Shown: piece by piece, positions 25,231 through 36,261 of the stretch
Numbering within the stretch: position 1 is the stretch's first letter
Layout of the letters: the number at the start of each line of letters is the position of its first letter
NCBI GenBank assembly: GCA_033002965.1
Contig: JAURVB010003124.1
Coordinates: 124,001 to 188,000 of the forward strand
Length of the DNA: 64,000 bases
Reading direction: 5' to 3'
Origin: Piper betle
Lineage: Eukaryota > Streptophyta > Magnoliopsida > Piperales > Piperaceae
The notes under the pieces: generated by a model
What the model saw: only the letters and a program-made list of their open reading frames with translations
What the model was told of the DNA's origin: nothing
Database searches by the model: none
Made by a program: the position numbers and the translations under genes

Positions 25231-25509
25231 GGACATCATTTTGCCTGCTCTAACTCCAGTAAATAAAGAACAAAGATCTCGTACTAATCTGTCTTGGTCG
25301 CATGCAGACGATACCTTACCAATACCAACTGGAATCATCACTTTCTTCAACGACAATTTGTACCATCCTAAGCCCAATCACAATCAACCATTGTTTGTTA
25401 GTGTGGAACACCAAAACAAGCTTGTTCGGCTTGCACTTGTGGATCAATGATTATCAATTAACATTCTTCCTATTCATGTGTTGCTTGAATTGGGTTATAC
25501 TAAGGAAAA
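25231..25509 (+). pseudogene. Aspartic-protease region of retroelement E, part 1
   Basis: The frame reads NHNQPLFVSVEHQNKLVRLA then LVDQ-stop-LSINILPIHVLLELGYTKEN. This matches the ALVDxGSSxNILP…LG pattern around the active site of Ogre/Tat retroelement proteases. The Asp remains, but the TGS that follows is replaced by a residue and a stop, so the enzyme cannot be made. The frame carries on after the 1.7-kb solo LTR at 27210. Confidence 0.65.
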
Positions 25510-25899
25510 TGTAACGACCCGCCATTTTTCACGATATTGTGGGCCTAGCTGGCCAGGTGTTACTCACAATTAAGTAAATATGACTAACATTTTTTATTTA
25601 ACAAAAACATATATAAAGATCTCACAGTCTTGGACCGTTTCCCAGCAGCCACACTTATTTCTCAATTAAATAAAAAAAGGAGTCCTCATATTTATTTTGC
25701 TCCATACTCTGGATGTCAATCACCTAATCTCGTATATGCATACCTGCGGAAGCAATTCCGCGTTAGTGATTACAACACTAAGTAGTATAATAGATAAAAC
25801 AAGACAAGTACATTCCACTATTTCCTTATATTTATTTTAATATGCGGTGGAGCGATTCCGCTATACTCCAAAACAATGCGGAGGAGGTATCCGCTGTGA

Positions 25900-26425
25900 T
25901 CCGCACACCCCGGCCGTAGCCTTTTTTGTGGGGAGGCTACCACTACCGTCTCCAGTGTCAGTGTCTCGCACACCCCGGCCGTAGCCTTTTTGTGGGGTAG
26001 CTATCACTGCACTCGGGTGATTGCTATGCCCCATTTGTGGGGAAGCTCTCACTACTAATTCTAGTGCCAGTGCCTCGCACACCCCGGTCGTAGCCTTTTT
26101 ATGGGGAGGCTATCACTGCACTCCAGTGCCAATGCCTTGCACACCCCGGCCGTAGCCTTTTTGTGGGGCAGCTATCACTGCACTCAGGTGATTGCTATGC
26201 CCCGTTTGTGGGGGAGCTCTCACTACCAATTCTAGTGCCAGTGCCTCACACACCCCGGCCGTAGCCTTTTTATGGGGCGGCTATCACTGCACTCCAATGC
26301 CAGTGCCTCACACACCCCGGCCGTAGCCTTTTTATGGGGCGGCTATCACTGCACTCCAATGCGATGGAGGAATCGTTGTGCCTCACTCACCCCGGTCGTA
26401 GCCTTTTTATGGGGTGGCTATCACT
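25900..26425. repeat. Tandem repeat array inside the 1.7-kb LTR
   Basis: Around eight imperfect units carry CACACCCCGGCCGTAGCC followed by TTTTTGTGGGG (or TATGGGG) and a GGCTATCACTGCACTCC segment. Spacing varies between roughly 60 and 90 bp, with a longer variant unit in places. Confidence 0.85.
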
Positions 26426-26688
26426 ACTCCAAAATAATGTCGATGCATTACAAAATTCACGTACATAACACGACCCAGTGTCGGACTGAGTCAATTCATT
26501 GACCCCGGTTACACTCGATGCATGGTAGTCGAATCTGGGCTCAGGCCGACCTAGGCTACCAACAAGGAAAGTATGATGTTCTATCTATTATACGTACCTG
26601 ATTTGTGATTACGTCAATACAGTAATGGGGAGGTCGCCTGGGACGGAGATGAGGGATGAAATACTCCCTCCTCCTGCATATATATGCA

Positions 26689-26870
26689 CTTCAACCATTC
26701 CCTCCATTAAATTCTCATACCCCATCATCCATTGGTATTTCCTAGGTTCAACGACCCCTTCATTAAATTCTCACACCCCATCATCCATTGGCATTTCCTA
26801 GGGTCGTATCATTAAATTCTCACACCCCATCATCCATTGGTATTTCCTAGGTTCAACGACCCCTTCTCCT
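26689..26870. repeat. Triplicated unit inside the 1.7-kb LTR
   Basis: The segment ATTAAATTCTCACACCCCAT followed by CATCCATTGG and TATTTCCTAGG occurs three times in a row with small changes. It lies between the CCGGCCG array and the AACCGGGTAATT-rich right part of the LTR. Confidence 0.85.
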
Positions 26871-27164
26871 TTTATAAAGAATAAATGACGGCTAGGGTTT
26901 GTGGAAGCACCCTTTCACCATAATTCCTTTAACCGGGTAATTGGGTAATTAACACGGTTCACTTAACCTTTTCACTCAACCTCTTAAATGGTATGGTTCA
27001 CTTTACTAGTTTAAACGGTTAAATGGTATGGTTTACTTAACTGGGTAAAAATACTTAACCCGTTAACTAATACTTTCCACTTGACCGGGTAATTAATAAT
27101 TAACTGGGTAGCGGGTAAATAATTTAAACAAATTCACGAATACCAACGTTCGATCCTACCGCGT

Positions 27165-27167
<3 letters not shown>

Positions 27168-27195
<28 letters not shown>
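27168..27195. repeat. (TA)n microsatellite
   Basis: TA run just before the right end of the 1.7-kb solo LTR. Confidence 0.85.
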
Positions 27196-27209
27196 TCCGG
27201 GTCTTTACA

Positions 27210-27417
27210 GAAAACCTCATGCCTGATGATAGCACAATCAATTCAGTGTCTCTTGTATAATGTGAGTCATTAGGAACTGTGTGTTTATACATCTCTGTTG
27301 GTCCTTTTAGTTTACCACACATATTCCACGTTTTAGAAGTTGATCCCGTATGACAAATGCTTCTTGGTCAACCATGGATTCATAACCACGATGCATGTCA
27401 TCTTCGTTCACCAATGC
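27210..27417 (+). pseudogene. Protease region of retroelement E, part 2
   Basis: Joined to part 1 at the GAAAA duplication, the frame reads on through ENLMPDDSTINSVSLV, stops, then HIFHVLEVDPV, stop, QMLLGQPWIHNHDACHL. The LLGxPWIH motif is characteristic of the region after the protease in Ogre/Tat elements. It is interrupted by LTR C at 27418. Confidence 0.65.
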
Positions 27418-28583
27418 TGTAATACCTCAAATCCGGTTCACACTCGTGAACCAAACCGACATGTTACAAGCCCCGGTTAGGTCGGCTAACCTAAACCTAA
27501 CTCATGCTGATCCAATCTCGGCGTCTTAAGATGAAGATACAACTCGCAATGTATGGATGAATGCACAAACCTAACATTGTACTATGTGAATGACATGCAA
27601 TTCAAAGTACACACCAATACAATTACGATCAAACTCAATAAAAATTTTAAAATAAAACGGACAAAGTCTCCCCTAAAAGTGTAATTAGGGTCCACCCTGT
27701 CAAAACAACATATACCAATATATATGCATATATCAACAATTTCAATCACACATAATCTAATATACTGTATACTCATTATGAAACTTGGGTTTCAACCCAC
27801 CACACTTCCGCTGCGCGCTCTGATTACATTTCACCTCTTGTCATCATGTCTTAGCTTTTCATCACATCATAACATCATCTCATTGCATTTAATCATATCC
27901 TGCCATGTCTTAGCATTTCACATCATTCACAATTTAATAGCATCATAAATAGAATATTAACCACTCTATTGACTGACATGTGTGCAAGCGACAATAGTGC
28001 TCTTCCGTCCTAGCTGGCTCCTCCAACTCGTGATTATTACCTACATATAGTATAAAAACACGTCAGTAACAAGTGTTACTGGTCCGAAAAATAAAATAAC
28101 TATAGCAAGCTGGCTATGAGAGTAAACTCTCATACGAAAGAAAACATCATATACTCCACGTGAACGCTCTGAAGGGTACTATTGAAGAGCCACTGGGCTG
28201 CAGACCCGGTAGCATCCCGAACTTACTGATTTGCTTCTGCTGATGCCGCTCTCGGCATTTTCTTACTTTATTTTCTGGTCTCAAATCCTAAGCCCTCTCC
28301 TTACCTCCATATTTCTCCTGGCCTTGAGTACAAAGGCCGAGTACTTTCAGGCAGTCGCCTTTAGTACCCTTTGAACCACAAGTCCAGACATGCGCTATAC
28401 TAAACAGTACCCGTAAACCTCCATATTCTCCGAGTGTGAGGAACTCAAACGCGGAGTTATCAAGATCCCTCGGGAATGGAAAAGTCCGCTGGCACTAATC
28501 CAAAGCCCGTTTTGACAGTCACGACATTCGCTCATGGTACGTGCAGTTGGTTTCTCCATCTCTCGTCTCACTGAAAACGCAAA

Positions 28584-28626
<43 letters not shown>

Positions 28627-30200
28627 TAGGTAGGGATTTATATAATAGGCCCGAAGGCAACTTGTGGTGGATCTTGTTTTCAAAATCATCCTTAAGGGAT
28701 CTCATCCTCGAGGGGTATTAATCCGAAAAACTGTTTGGTTAAATAGCCCGAGTTAAGTAGGATCCAATAAAACGTCACTTAACCAGTCCCGGAAATAATA
28801 AAATAAACATACAATAAAAGAGAACGTAAAATAGAGACAAGTCCTAAACGGACCTGGTAGAAACTCAAAGCATGTCATTGCGCCTAGTCGGCGTGTTCCT
28901 ACTCCGTACCTACACATCAAAACTAAATATTTACGCCCGCTAACTAAATGATACATCAAACTCAATACAATCAAACACAAAATCATCAACCGTCAAATAA
29001 CCATAAATATGAAAATAATTCTAAACTCATCCTATTCATGCTAATTTTATTGTATTTTTCCTAAGTTACATCGTACACTATTATCATGCTCAAATTTACT
29101 TACTTCATTAGATCACTTAACCTTCATTCCTTGTTAATCACATCATGTACATCTTTACTTCATTCATAGGCGTCTGAAGTTGATCAGGTTTGACTGGATG
29201 AGCTCCGCAGAAGATCTGCCAAATTCCTGTAAATCTGATTTTTCGGCGGGTTTCGGTGGTTTTCCGGCCCCTCTCCGACAGTTTTTCGGCACAATCGCCG
29301 GCGGCGTTTGCTAGCTGGATAGGGGTCATCTTGGGTACTATTGGAACCGGCTCGGTGAACCCGACGCGTCTACGGCGTCAACATGGTCCACAGAGGTGGC
29401 AGCTCGCCAGAAAATGGCAAAAATAGGGCCGGCGGCAATAGGTAGCTAGATCCAGTAGGCCTGGGCGACGATGGCCTCCGCTCCAGTCGGGGAAGGTTGC
29501 TGGGTGGTCGAGGGTGTCGAGTCTACAGCTAGATCGTGGCGGCGACAGTTGCCGGCGGCGCAATTGGCAATGAAAGCGCGGCGGCCAGATGGTGGCCGGG
29601 CCTGGTCGGGGCGGCACGGCGACACCATGGCTGGGCTAGGCGGCGACGATGGCACCAGTAGTGGCCGTACCAAATGGTGGGGGGCGGCTAGGGTTTGGAA
29701 GGGGAAAGTGTCGGGGAGGAGAAGAAATGGTTGGGTGGCAAACTTGTAAATATTACTTGACTCGACTCCGTCTTAAGTCAAAAATAATAACTAAGTGGTA
29801 GGAAATCCTAAAAAAATCCAAAAAATTTGGGAAAAATCCTAGAAAATAAAATAATCACCGAAACATGATAATGATATACTCTAAAACTATCAACCCACCC
29901 AAATTGCCTGTAACACGTCCTAACGCGGTAAATAGCCTAAAACTAATTCTACGATCCACTATATATAAAAAAATAATAATAATAAATAGTTGGCATACTC
30001 TCATATATTTTGATAACTCATTCTATTCTGTTGTGTTCATGACGTTATTATCATATACTTGGGTATGCTGACCCTCATAGCTCATACACATGACTGGCAT
30101 CGCCTCAGTACATGTGTTTTGAAACTGACTCGACTCAAAAATAACGGTCAAACCGACCGGTTCTAAATATAAAACCCTGACTCGAAACGTGGGTTTTACA
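27418..30200 (-). mobile_element. Solo LTR C (3-kb LTR family)
   Basis: This 2783-bp LTR starts TGTAATACCTCAAATCCGG and ends GAAACGTGGGTTTTACA. AATGC flanks it on both sides (27413-27417 and 30201-30205). It lies in the same direction as A and carries an expanded TA tract (28587-28623) near the TATA-like box (minus strand, about 28645-28635). Its GC-rich block (29200-29730) is shorter than that of A or B, and the segment with the conserved GAG|GTATAATT junction is missing. Confidence 0.88.
28587..28623. repeat. (TA)n microsatellite in LTR C
   Basis: An 18-unit TA run lies just downstream of the TATA-like box. Copies A, B and F have 4 to 6 units at the same place. Confidence 0.9.
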
Positions 30201-30609
30201 AATGCGTTAAAGTTGCACCCAGTAAAGGAGGTCAAATCTAAATTCGGGGGCTGTGAAACTCATTCACTCTTGAGGAAGCGCACTTTGCAGATGTTGCATT
30301 CTTCATGGAGGGAAATGTCCTAAAGTTGGCTCGAGCACAACCGTCTAGTTATGTCTATCCTATTACACTTGATTTGACAGACTTTATTAAATCAACAGCT
30401 AATTATCCACCGCTAAAGCCTCCTAAAATAGCAAAGTTACACAAGTTATTAGTCTCATCGACACCAGCAGTTTCATGAGTACCTTTAGAGTGGATTGGAC
30501 AGTTGAATGCTTTGTTGGAGGAGGTGGATCCCGACATCTTTGACATTATTGAGCTTGAAACAACAAGGCAATGGAAAGGACTTGAACTTATAACCTTTGA
30601 GAATTTAAC
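30201..30609 (+). pseudogene. Post-protease coding remnant of retroelement E
   Basis: After LTR C the frame resumes as ALKLHPVKEVKSKFGG. A frame change follows, then HSFTLEEAHFADVAFFMEGN, LARAQPSSYVYPITLDLTDF, IKSTANYPPLKPPKIAKLHK and, after one stop, [20 protein letters not shown]. Only the first part resembles known Ogre/Tat sequence. Everything that should follow (reverse transcriptase, RNase H, integrase) is absent before the 3' LTR. Confidence 0.5.
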
Positions 30610-32137
30610 TGCAGTCTTTGTGATACAGGTCGTGGTCATGACCAACAAGTATTGACCAATCGGAAGAATACTTGTTTGTCATGACCAACAAGTATAGTGA
30701 AGGATACCCTAATGCGAGATACTTAAAAATTTGGCGAGACCCTATAAAAGGAGGTCACACCTCGTCAAATGAAACCTAAATGGTGCACGCATGGATTCAT
30801 GTATAGTGTACATAGCAAGGAGTAAGAGTTGAAGCCTTGAAGATCAGCCTTATTGCCTTACTCCTAGACTCATCCATAGCCATCACCAAAAGGTCAAGCC
30901 TTGCCGAGGGGTGCGCTCTTTACATCCTCTTTTTATTGCCGTTGCTACTTTGCTATTTTGGAGTGCTAGAATCCTTGCCATTATCCGTTCGCTACAACCC
31001 GGCTCAATTGTTGGCTGCAAACGAGAGAGTTGCAGTTCTGTCACTGCTTTATTTTAAGTCAAGCCAAGGAGAGACGCCAGAGTGTTGCTGTTTTGCCCAA
31101 TTCAAATTTGAAGAGAGCCGGGACCGAGTAATTGCTGTTACTTTGTTGCCCTGCCGCTTGCCTGAGTTTGGAAATAGCCATTCCGCTGCCTACCAAGGAG
31201 GTCTTTGGAGTATGGTGCATTGTCAAGTTCGTGTTGGGGAGAGAAATTAGAGCCGACAACGCCGAGAAGTGGAGAAGAGGAGGTCTTCTCCTTCTGGGTG
31301 TCAATAGGTGGGAAATCAGTGCCGGAAAGGAGGATTTTTTTGTCGCCAATCATGGTGTGAAGGATTGCAGCCACCACTGCTTGCCAGGAGAGGAGAAGGT
31401 TCCCCCTAGTTGTTGTTTCGTCATCATCCCAAGGCCTTGTAGCTGCCATCGCTTTGCTGCTGTTTGCAACTGTTGCTTTGAAGGGAGACTTAGCTACCTT
31501 GCAGATCAGCCTTGCTGAGCCGCTGCAAAGACAGAGAGGAAGAGTAGTAAGAAAGGATTTCAGCCTTCCACAAAGCTACCATATTGCTAGAGCGCCGCCT
31601 ACTTCGACCTTGCACAGAGTCGAATTCCAGTACTGACGGTGGGAGTTCGCCGGCGAAGAGCGGCAGTGCTTCTACGAAGAAGAAGAATAAGAAAGGATCG
31701 TGAGGGAAAAGGAAGCCCACGCCCAATTATCAAATTCTTTGCAAGACTTGGGCCGTCAGTAGTGAAACAGAGCATATTACAGCCAAGCGGATACACCAGG
31801 CGGGTTCAGTTCAACTTGGATTTCAACTTGAGGCCCTTCTGTGTACCGTTTAGTGAAACGTGTTAGGCTATTATTTTTTGGCACTTTTAAAACTTCAAAG
31901 ATGAGTAGGAATTGAAATAGTGAATTATGAGTACTAATTTCACTGTAAATTAACTTAAAGATTCAAGTTGAAACCTTAAAAAACTATATAATAATTTCTT
32001 GTGTGTTATTTTGTGTCTACGACACTCTCTTATTTCTATTGCACTATATCTTTGTACAATAAGGGCGCCTCGGTCTTACCGAACTCTCAAACCCAAATTG
32101 AAAAGACACGATCCACGAAGGCTAACAATCCAGCGTC

Positions 32138-32141
<4 letters not shown>
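30610..32141 (+). mobile_element. 3' LTR of retroelement E (left border approximate)
   Basis: Its last 240 bp or so repeat the sequence before the primer-binding site at 20040-20280. A TATA-like CCTATAAAAG box lies at 30741-30750. Long open frames on both strands at 30837-31730 fall in this non-coding LTR and match no protein family. The left border is set only by where coding similarity ends. Confidence 0.55.

Positions 32142-32190
<49 letters not shown>
32141..32190. repeat. (TA)25 microsatellite at the E/D junction
   Basis: A 50-base perfect TA run lies between the last recognisable base of retroelement E and the resumption of LTR D. It hides any target duplication of E. Confidence 0.92.
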
Positions 32191-32193
<3 letters not shown>

Positions 32194-33404
32194 TACATTT
32201 TCATTCACACAACTTTCTAATCTGCAGTACAATCATTTTGAAGCTTCGGTCTCCACCCACCTAGGCATTCTATTTATATTTTTCATTAATTATGGGCCTT
32301 GACTTACTTGTTATACTTATTCAATGTCTAAATATATTTATTAACATGTCATCGTTCGTAATCTTTTTATTATATCATATCATATCATCATGTATTGCAT
32401 TACATCATCCTCAAATATTAAACATGCTATCATCTCAAATGTATTTATGTAGAGAAGTCATTGTTCCTCCCTCCAGGCTAGCTCATCCTATTTATGATCA
32501 TTACCTACATATATTATTAAAATACATCAGTAATGAGTGTACTGGTCCAAAAATATAACTAATATCAAACTGTCTATGAGAGTAAACTCTCATATGAAGA
32601 AAAATATTTATATAATTCTCGTAAACTCTCTGAAAAGCACTTACTGAAGAGCCACTAAGCTGCAGACATGGTAGCATCCATAACTGACTGTTCTGCTAAT
32701 GTTGATGCCTCTCTTGGCATTTTCTCATTTCATTTTCTAGTCCCTAAAGACTACTGGTATATCCTAAACCCTCTCCTTACCCCCATAATTTTCCTAGCCT
32801 TGAGCACGAAAGCCGAGTACTCTCATGCAGTCACCTTTAGTACCCTTTGAACCACAAGTCTGGATATGCACTATACTAAATAGTAACCATAAACCTCTAC
32901 AGTTTCTCTGAGTGTGAGGAACTCAAAATAGGAGTTGTTAGGATCCCTCGGGATTGGAATAGCCTACTCACTAATCCAGAGCCCGCTTTGACTGGCATGT
33001 GCACCTGTTCATGGTATGTGACAGTCGATTTTCCTCATCTCTCGTCTCACTGAAAACTCGATAAAACTATATATAGGCCTGAAAGGGGATTTATATAATA
33101 GGCTCGAAGGCAACTTGTGGTGGATCTTATTTTCGAAAATATACTTGAGGGATCTCATCCTCGAGGGTTATTAATCTAGAAGATCGATTGATTAAATAAC
33201 CCAGGTTAAGTGGGATTTGATAAAATGTCACTTAACTCATCTTACAAGTACTAAGACAAATACACAATAGAATAGAGCATAAAATAGAAAACGAGTCCTA
33301 AATGGACCTGGAGTAGTCAATTGTGCCTCGTCAGTGAGCTCCTACTCCATACCTACAAACAAGACTAAATACTTAGGCTCAGAGTATAATGCATAAGATG
33401 TTAC

Positions 33405-36261
33405 TGTAAAACCCGTGACTCGAGTCAGAGTTTTACGGGAGTGAACCAGTCGGTTCGAGTCGAGTCAGCTTCATGGACCGCGAGCTGGGTTGAGGCCAGC
33501 TGTGAGTTATGAGCAATGAGGGTCATGTATGCTCAAGTGTATGATGATAACGCCTGAAAGATGATGAAAAAAATGGGTTATCAAGTATATGGAGGTATGC
33601 AGTATTGATTGTTATTTTTATTTGATCGAAGAATAATTTTAGGCCGAATAACGAATTAGGACGCGTTTGACGATATTCGGGTGGGTTATTAGTTATAGAG
33701 CATGTCATTTGGATGTTATTGTGTTTGTTTTATTTTATAGAATTTTTCCATATTTTTCTAGATTTTTTTTAGAATTTATTACGAACCAGTTATTATTTTG
33801 ACTCGAGTAGGAATCGAGTCAATACTTATTTACGAAACTGCCACTACAACACTTCTTCTTCTTCCCCGACCCTTTTTTTCCAAAACCCAAACCCTCGCCG
33901 CCGCCCCTTGTGGTCGCCGCCGCCGCCGCTGCCGACGCCGTGCTGCCGCCAATCGACGCCGCCCCGCCCCGCCGTGAAGTCGCCGTGCCGCCACGACCCA
34001 CCCCGGCCACTGCCTCGCCGCCACGACGCCGGATTTGCCCCACGAACCGCGACGCTCCGCCCGTCGATTCCGCCGCCGTTCGGCCGCCGTCGCCGCCGCT
34101 ACGACCACCAGTACCACCCCCTCGCCGTTGCCGACATTTCCCCCATCCTCCCGACCGCCGTCGAGGCCGGCCGGAGCCCCGATTGGAGAACGCCGCCGCC
34201 GCCGCCCGTTTTCAACGCCGCCGCCGACGGCCATCGCGGCCTCGGTTGCTCTGTTTGACACCGCCATCGGACCAAGCTCGTCGAGCTGGTGCCGATAGAC
34301 CCCTTGATTGCCCCGTCCCGAATCGTCGCCGGAAAACCGTCGGAATCCGCCGGAAAACCGCCGATACTCGCCGGAAAACCGCCGGAACCGCCGGAAAATT
34401 GGATTCGAGGGAAGTTCGCCGGATCATCCGCCGAACGCACCCGGTCCAATCTGATCGGACTTCGGACGCCGCTAGGTGCCGAATTCGAGTTTCGAGCCGC
34501 GAAACGGAAACCCTAGCCGTCGCCGATTTTCGACGACGCGAGGTATAATTTATTTTAACTTAATTATTTGAAAGTATTGATTATTAGAATTTGCATGCTA
34601 TGATTGATGAATTGTGCATTGTAATTACTTATATAAATGTGGATTTGATTTAGAATAAAATATGAAATTTGTGGAATTGTGTGGTGTTAAAAATAGAAGT
34701 TATGAAACTAATTAGGGTTATTAAGTAATAATCATGATCTAATGTAAACTAACCTAAGTAGACTTGTTAGAATTGATATAGGTTGATGTGTGACGGTTGA
34801 TGTGTGATTGTGTTGATTGTGCGTGCATGGTATAGGATATGTGATTCATCATGCGGGCGTTAGTTTTTAGCTTGATTGTGTAGGTACGGTGTAGGAGCTC
34901 GCCGCCTAGGCGCGTGGACCCGTTTGGAGCTTCTACCAGGTCCGTTTAGGACTCGTTCTCTGTTTTTACACTACTCTATTGTTTATTTGATTTATCATGT
35001 GCAGGACGAGTTAAGTGGCGTTTTATCGGATCCCACTTAACTCGGGCCATTTAGCCAACGGTTCTTTTTCGGATTAATAACCCTCGAGGATGAGATCCCT
35101 CGAGTTTGTTTTCGAACTTCAGATCCAGCTCACGATGCCTTCGGGCCTATTGTATAAATCCCAACCCAGGCCTATATATATATAGTTTTCGTGTTTTCGG
35201 TGAGAGATGGAATGAGGGTTACTTGCGGCCACGTCTTCAGATAGGGCGTGTGCCCGGAAGAGCGGGCTCTGGAGCTGGGGAGAACCCACTTCGTTCCCGA
35301 AGGATCCGGACAACTCCACCTTTGAGTTCCTCAAACCCGGAGAAGTGTGGAGGTTTACGGGTACTGCATTGCAGCGCATGTCTAGACTTGTGGTTTCAAA
35401 GGGTACTGAAGGCGACTGCCTGAGAGTGCTCGGCCTTTGTGCTCAAGGCCAGGAGTAATATGGAAGGTGCAGAGGGCGGTAAGGAATGAAATTTGATGCG
35501 AGAAGCAATAGAGAAATGGCCAAGGTATGAGAATGAGAAAGATAGGGGGACGCTGTCGACCCGAGGGCGACGGCCCGACGACGACGGCTCCCGTATGTGC
35601 CCTGATGAGAGTTCTTGAGGAAGTATATGGTTTTGATTCAACAGGAGAGTTTGCTCTCCTGTGCCAGATTGATATTAGTTATTTTCCGGGCCGGTAACAC
35701 TCGTTACTGACGGTTTTTCTATATATATGTAGGTGAGGAATGCGAGCGATGAAAGCTGTCGGGACTGCGGAGGAGCAGCACGGAACCGCGCACACATGTA
35801 CCTGCCGCGTGTAATGTATAATGATGGTTGTTTAATGCTGTGTGGATGATTATTACAATGTTTTTGTCTTGATGAATTACTTGTTATGAAACGAACTGAT
35901 GAATATGAATGAGTAGGGAGCCTTGGAGTTCAGACTCGGCTCGGGTAAAAATGAATGAGATAATGATTTAATGTCATGGTAGATTATTATGTGTTATCGT
36001 ATTTTCATAAAATATTATATATTTTCTTTTGGTTTCTCATTTATTATTTTGTCTTGTTTTTGCTTGTACATCACAGCATGCATGTAGGACCGCGTTAGAA
36101 CCCTATCATTCTCATTTATGCATTTCATATTTGCATCTTCATCTTGAGACGCCGAGAGTAGATCCTGGTCGGCTTAACCGAATCTAGTAGATTAACGAAC
36201 GGTTCGGTCGCCGGTGACATTTCCGGGTCGGTTCACGGGTGAGCCGAAACGGGGTGTTACA
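33405..36261 (+). mobile_element. Solo LTR F (3-kb LTR family), inverted relative to A and C
   Basis: This 2857-bp LTR starts TGTAAAACCCGTGACTCG and ends ACGGGGTGTTACA. GTTAC flanks it on both sides (33400-33404 and 36262-36266). It lies in LTR D and has the best kept family landmarks: GC-rich block 33840-34540, GAG|GTATAATT junction at 34542/34543, CTCGAGG module at 35081-35104 and TGTATAAATC box at 35151-35160. Confidence 0.88.
35081..35160 (+). promoter_or_regulatory. Conserved promoter-like module of LTR F
   Basis: CCCTCGAGGATGAGATCCCT at 35081-35100 is followed by TGTATAAATC at 35151-35160, matching the module in LTR B in content and spacing. The second CTCGAGG palindrome is slightly altered (CTCGAGTTTG). 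Confidence 0.6.

Larger units (their letters stand above)
25510..27209. mobile_element. 1.7-kb solo LTR of a second family, with GAAAA target duplication
   Basis: It starts TGTAACGACCCGCC and ends CCGGGTCTTTACA. GAAAA lies on both sides (25505-25509 and 27210-27214). It has no similarity to the 3-kb family beyond the TG…CA ends. It contains a tandem array with a CACCCCGGCCGTAGCC core (about 25900-26420) and a triplicated CCCATCATCCATTGG unit (about 26690-26870). The termini are of the type seen in Ty3/gypsy chromovirus LTRs. Removing it restores the protease reading frame of E. Confidence 0.88.
20004..32141 (+). mobile_element. Degenerate Ogre/Tat-like LTR retroelement E (gag-protease only)
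   Basis: E lies inside LTR D and is itself broken by B, the 1.7-kb solo LTR and C. About 240 bp at 20040-20280 aligns by eye with 31900-32140, marking the two LTR ends; the 5' LTR is truncated. TGGCGACTCCACTGGGGA (20291-20308) lies just inside the 5' LTR, where a primer-binding site belongs and of the type seen in Ogre elements. The internal region gives gag-like and then protease-like sequence. No reverse transcriptase or integrase was seen. A TATA-like CCTATAAAAG box lies at 30741-30750 in the 3' LTR. Outer limits are approximate because of the TA tract at 32141. Confidence 0.68.

Noticed and set aside
30837..31727. Several 80-137-codon frames on both strands
   Set aside because: They lie in the 3' LTR of retroelement E, overlap each other on opposite strands and match no protein family.
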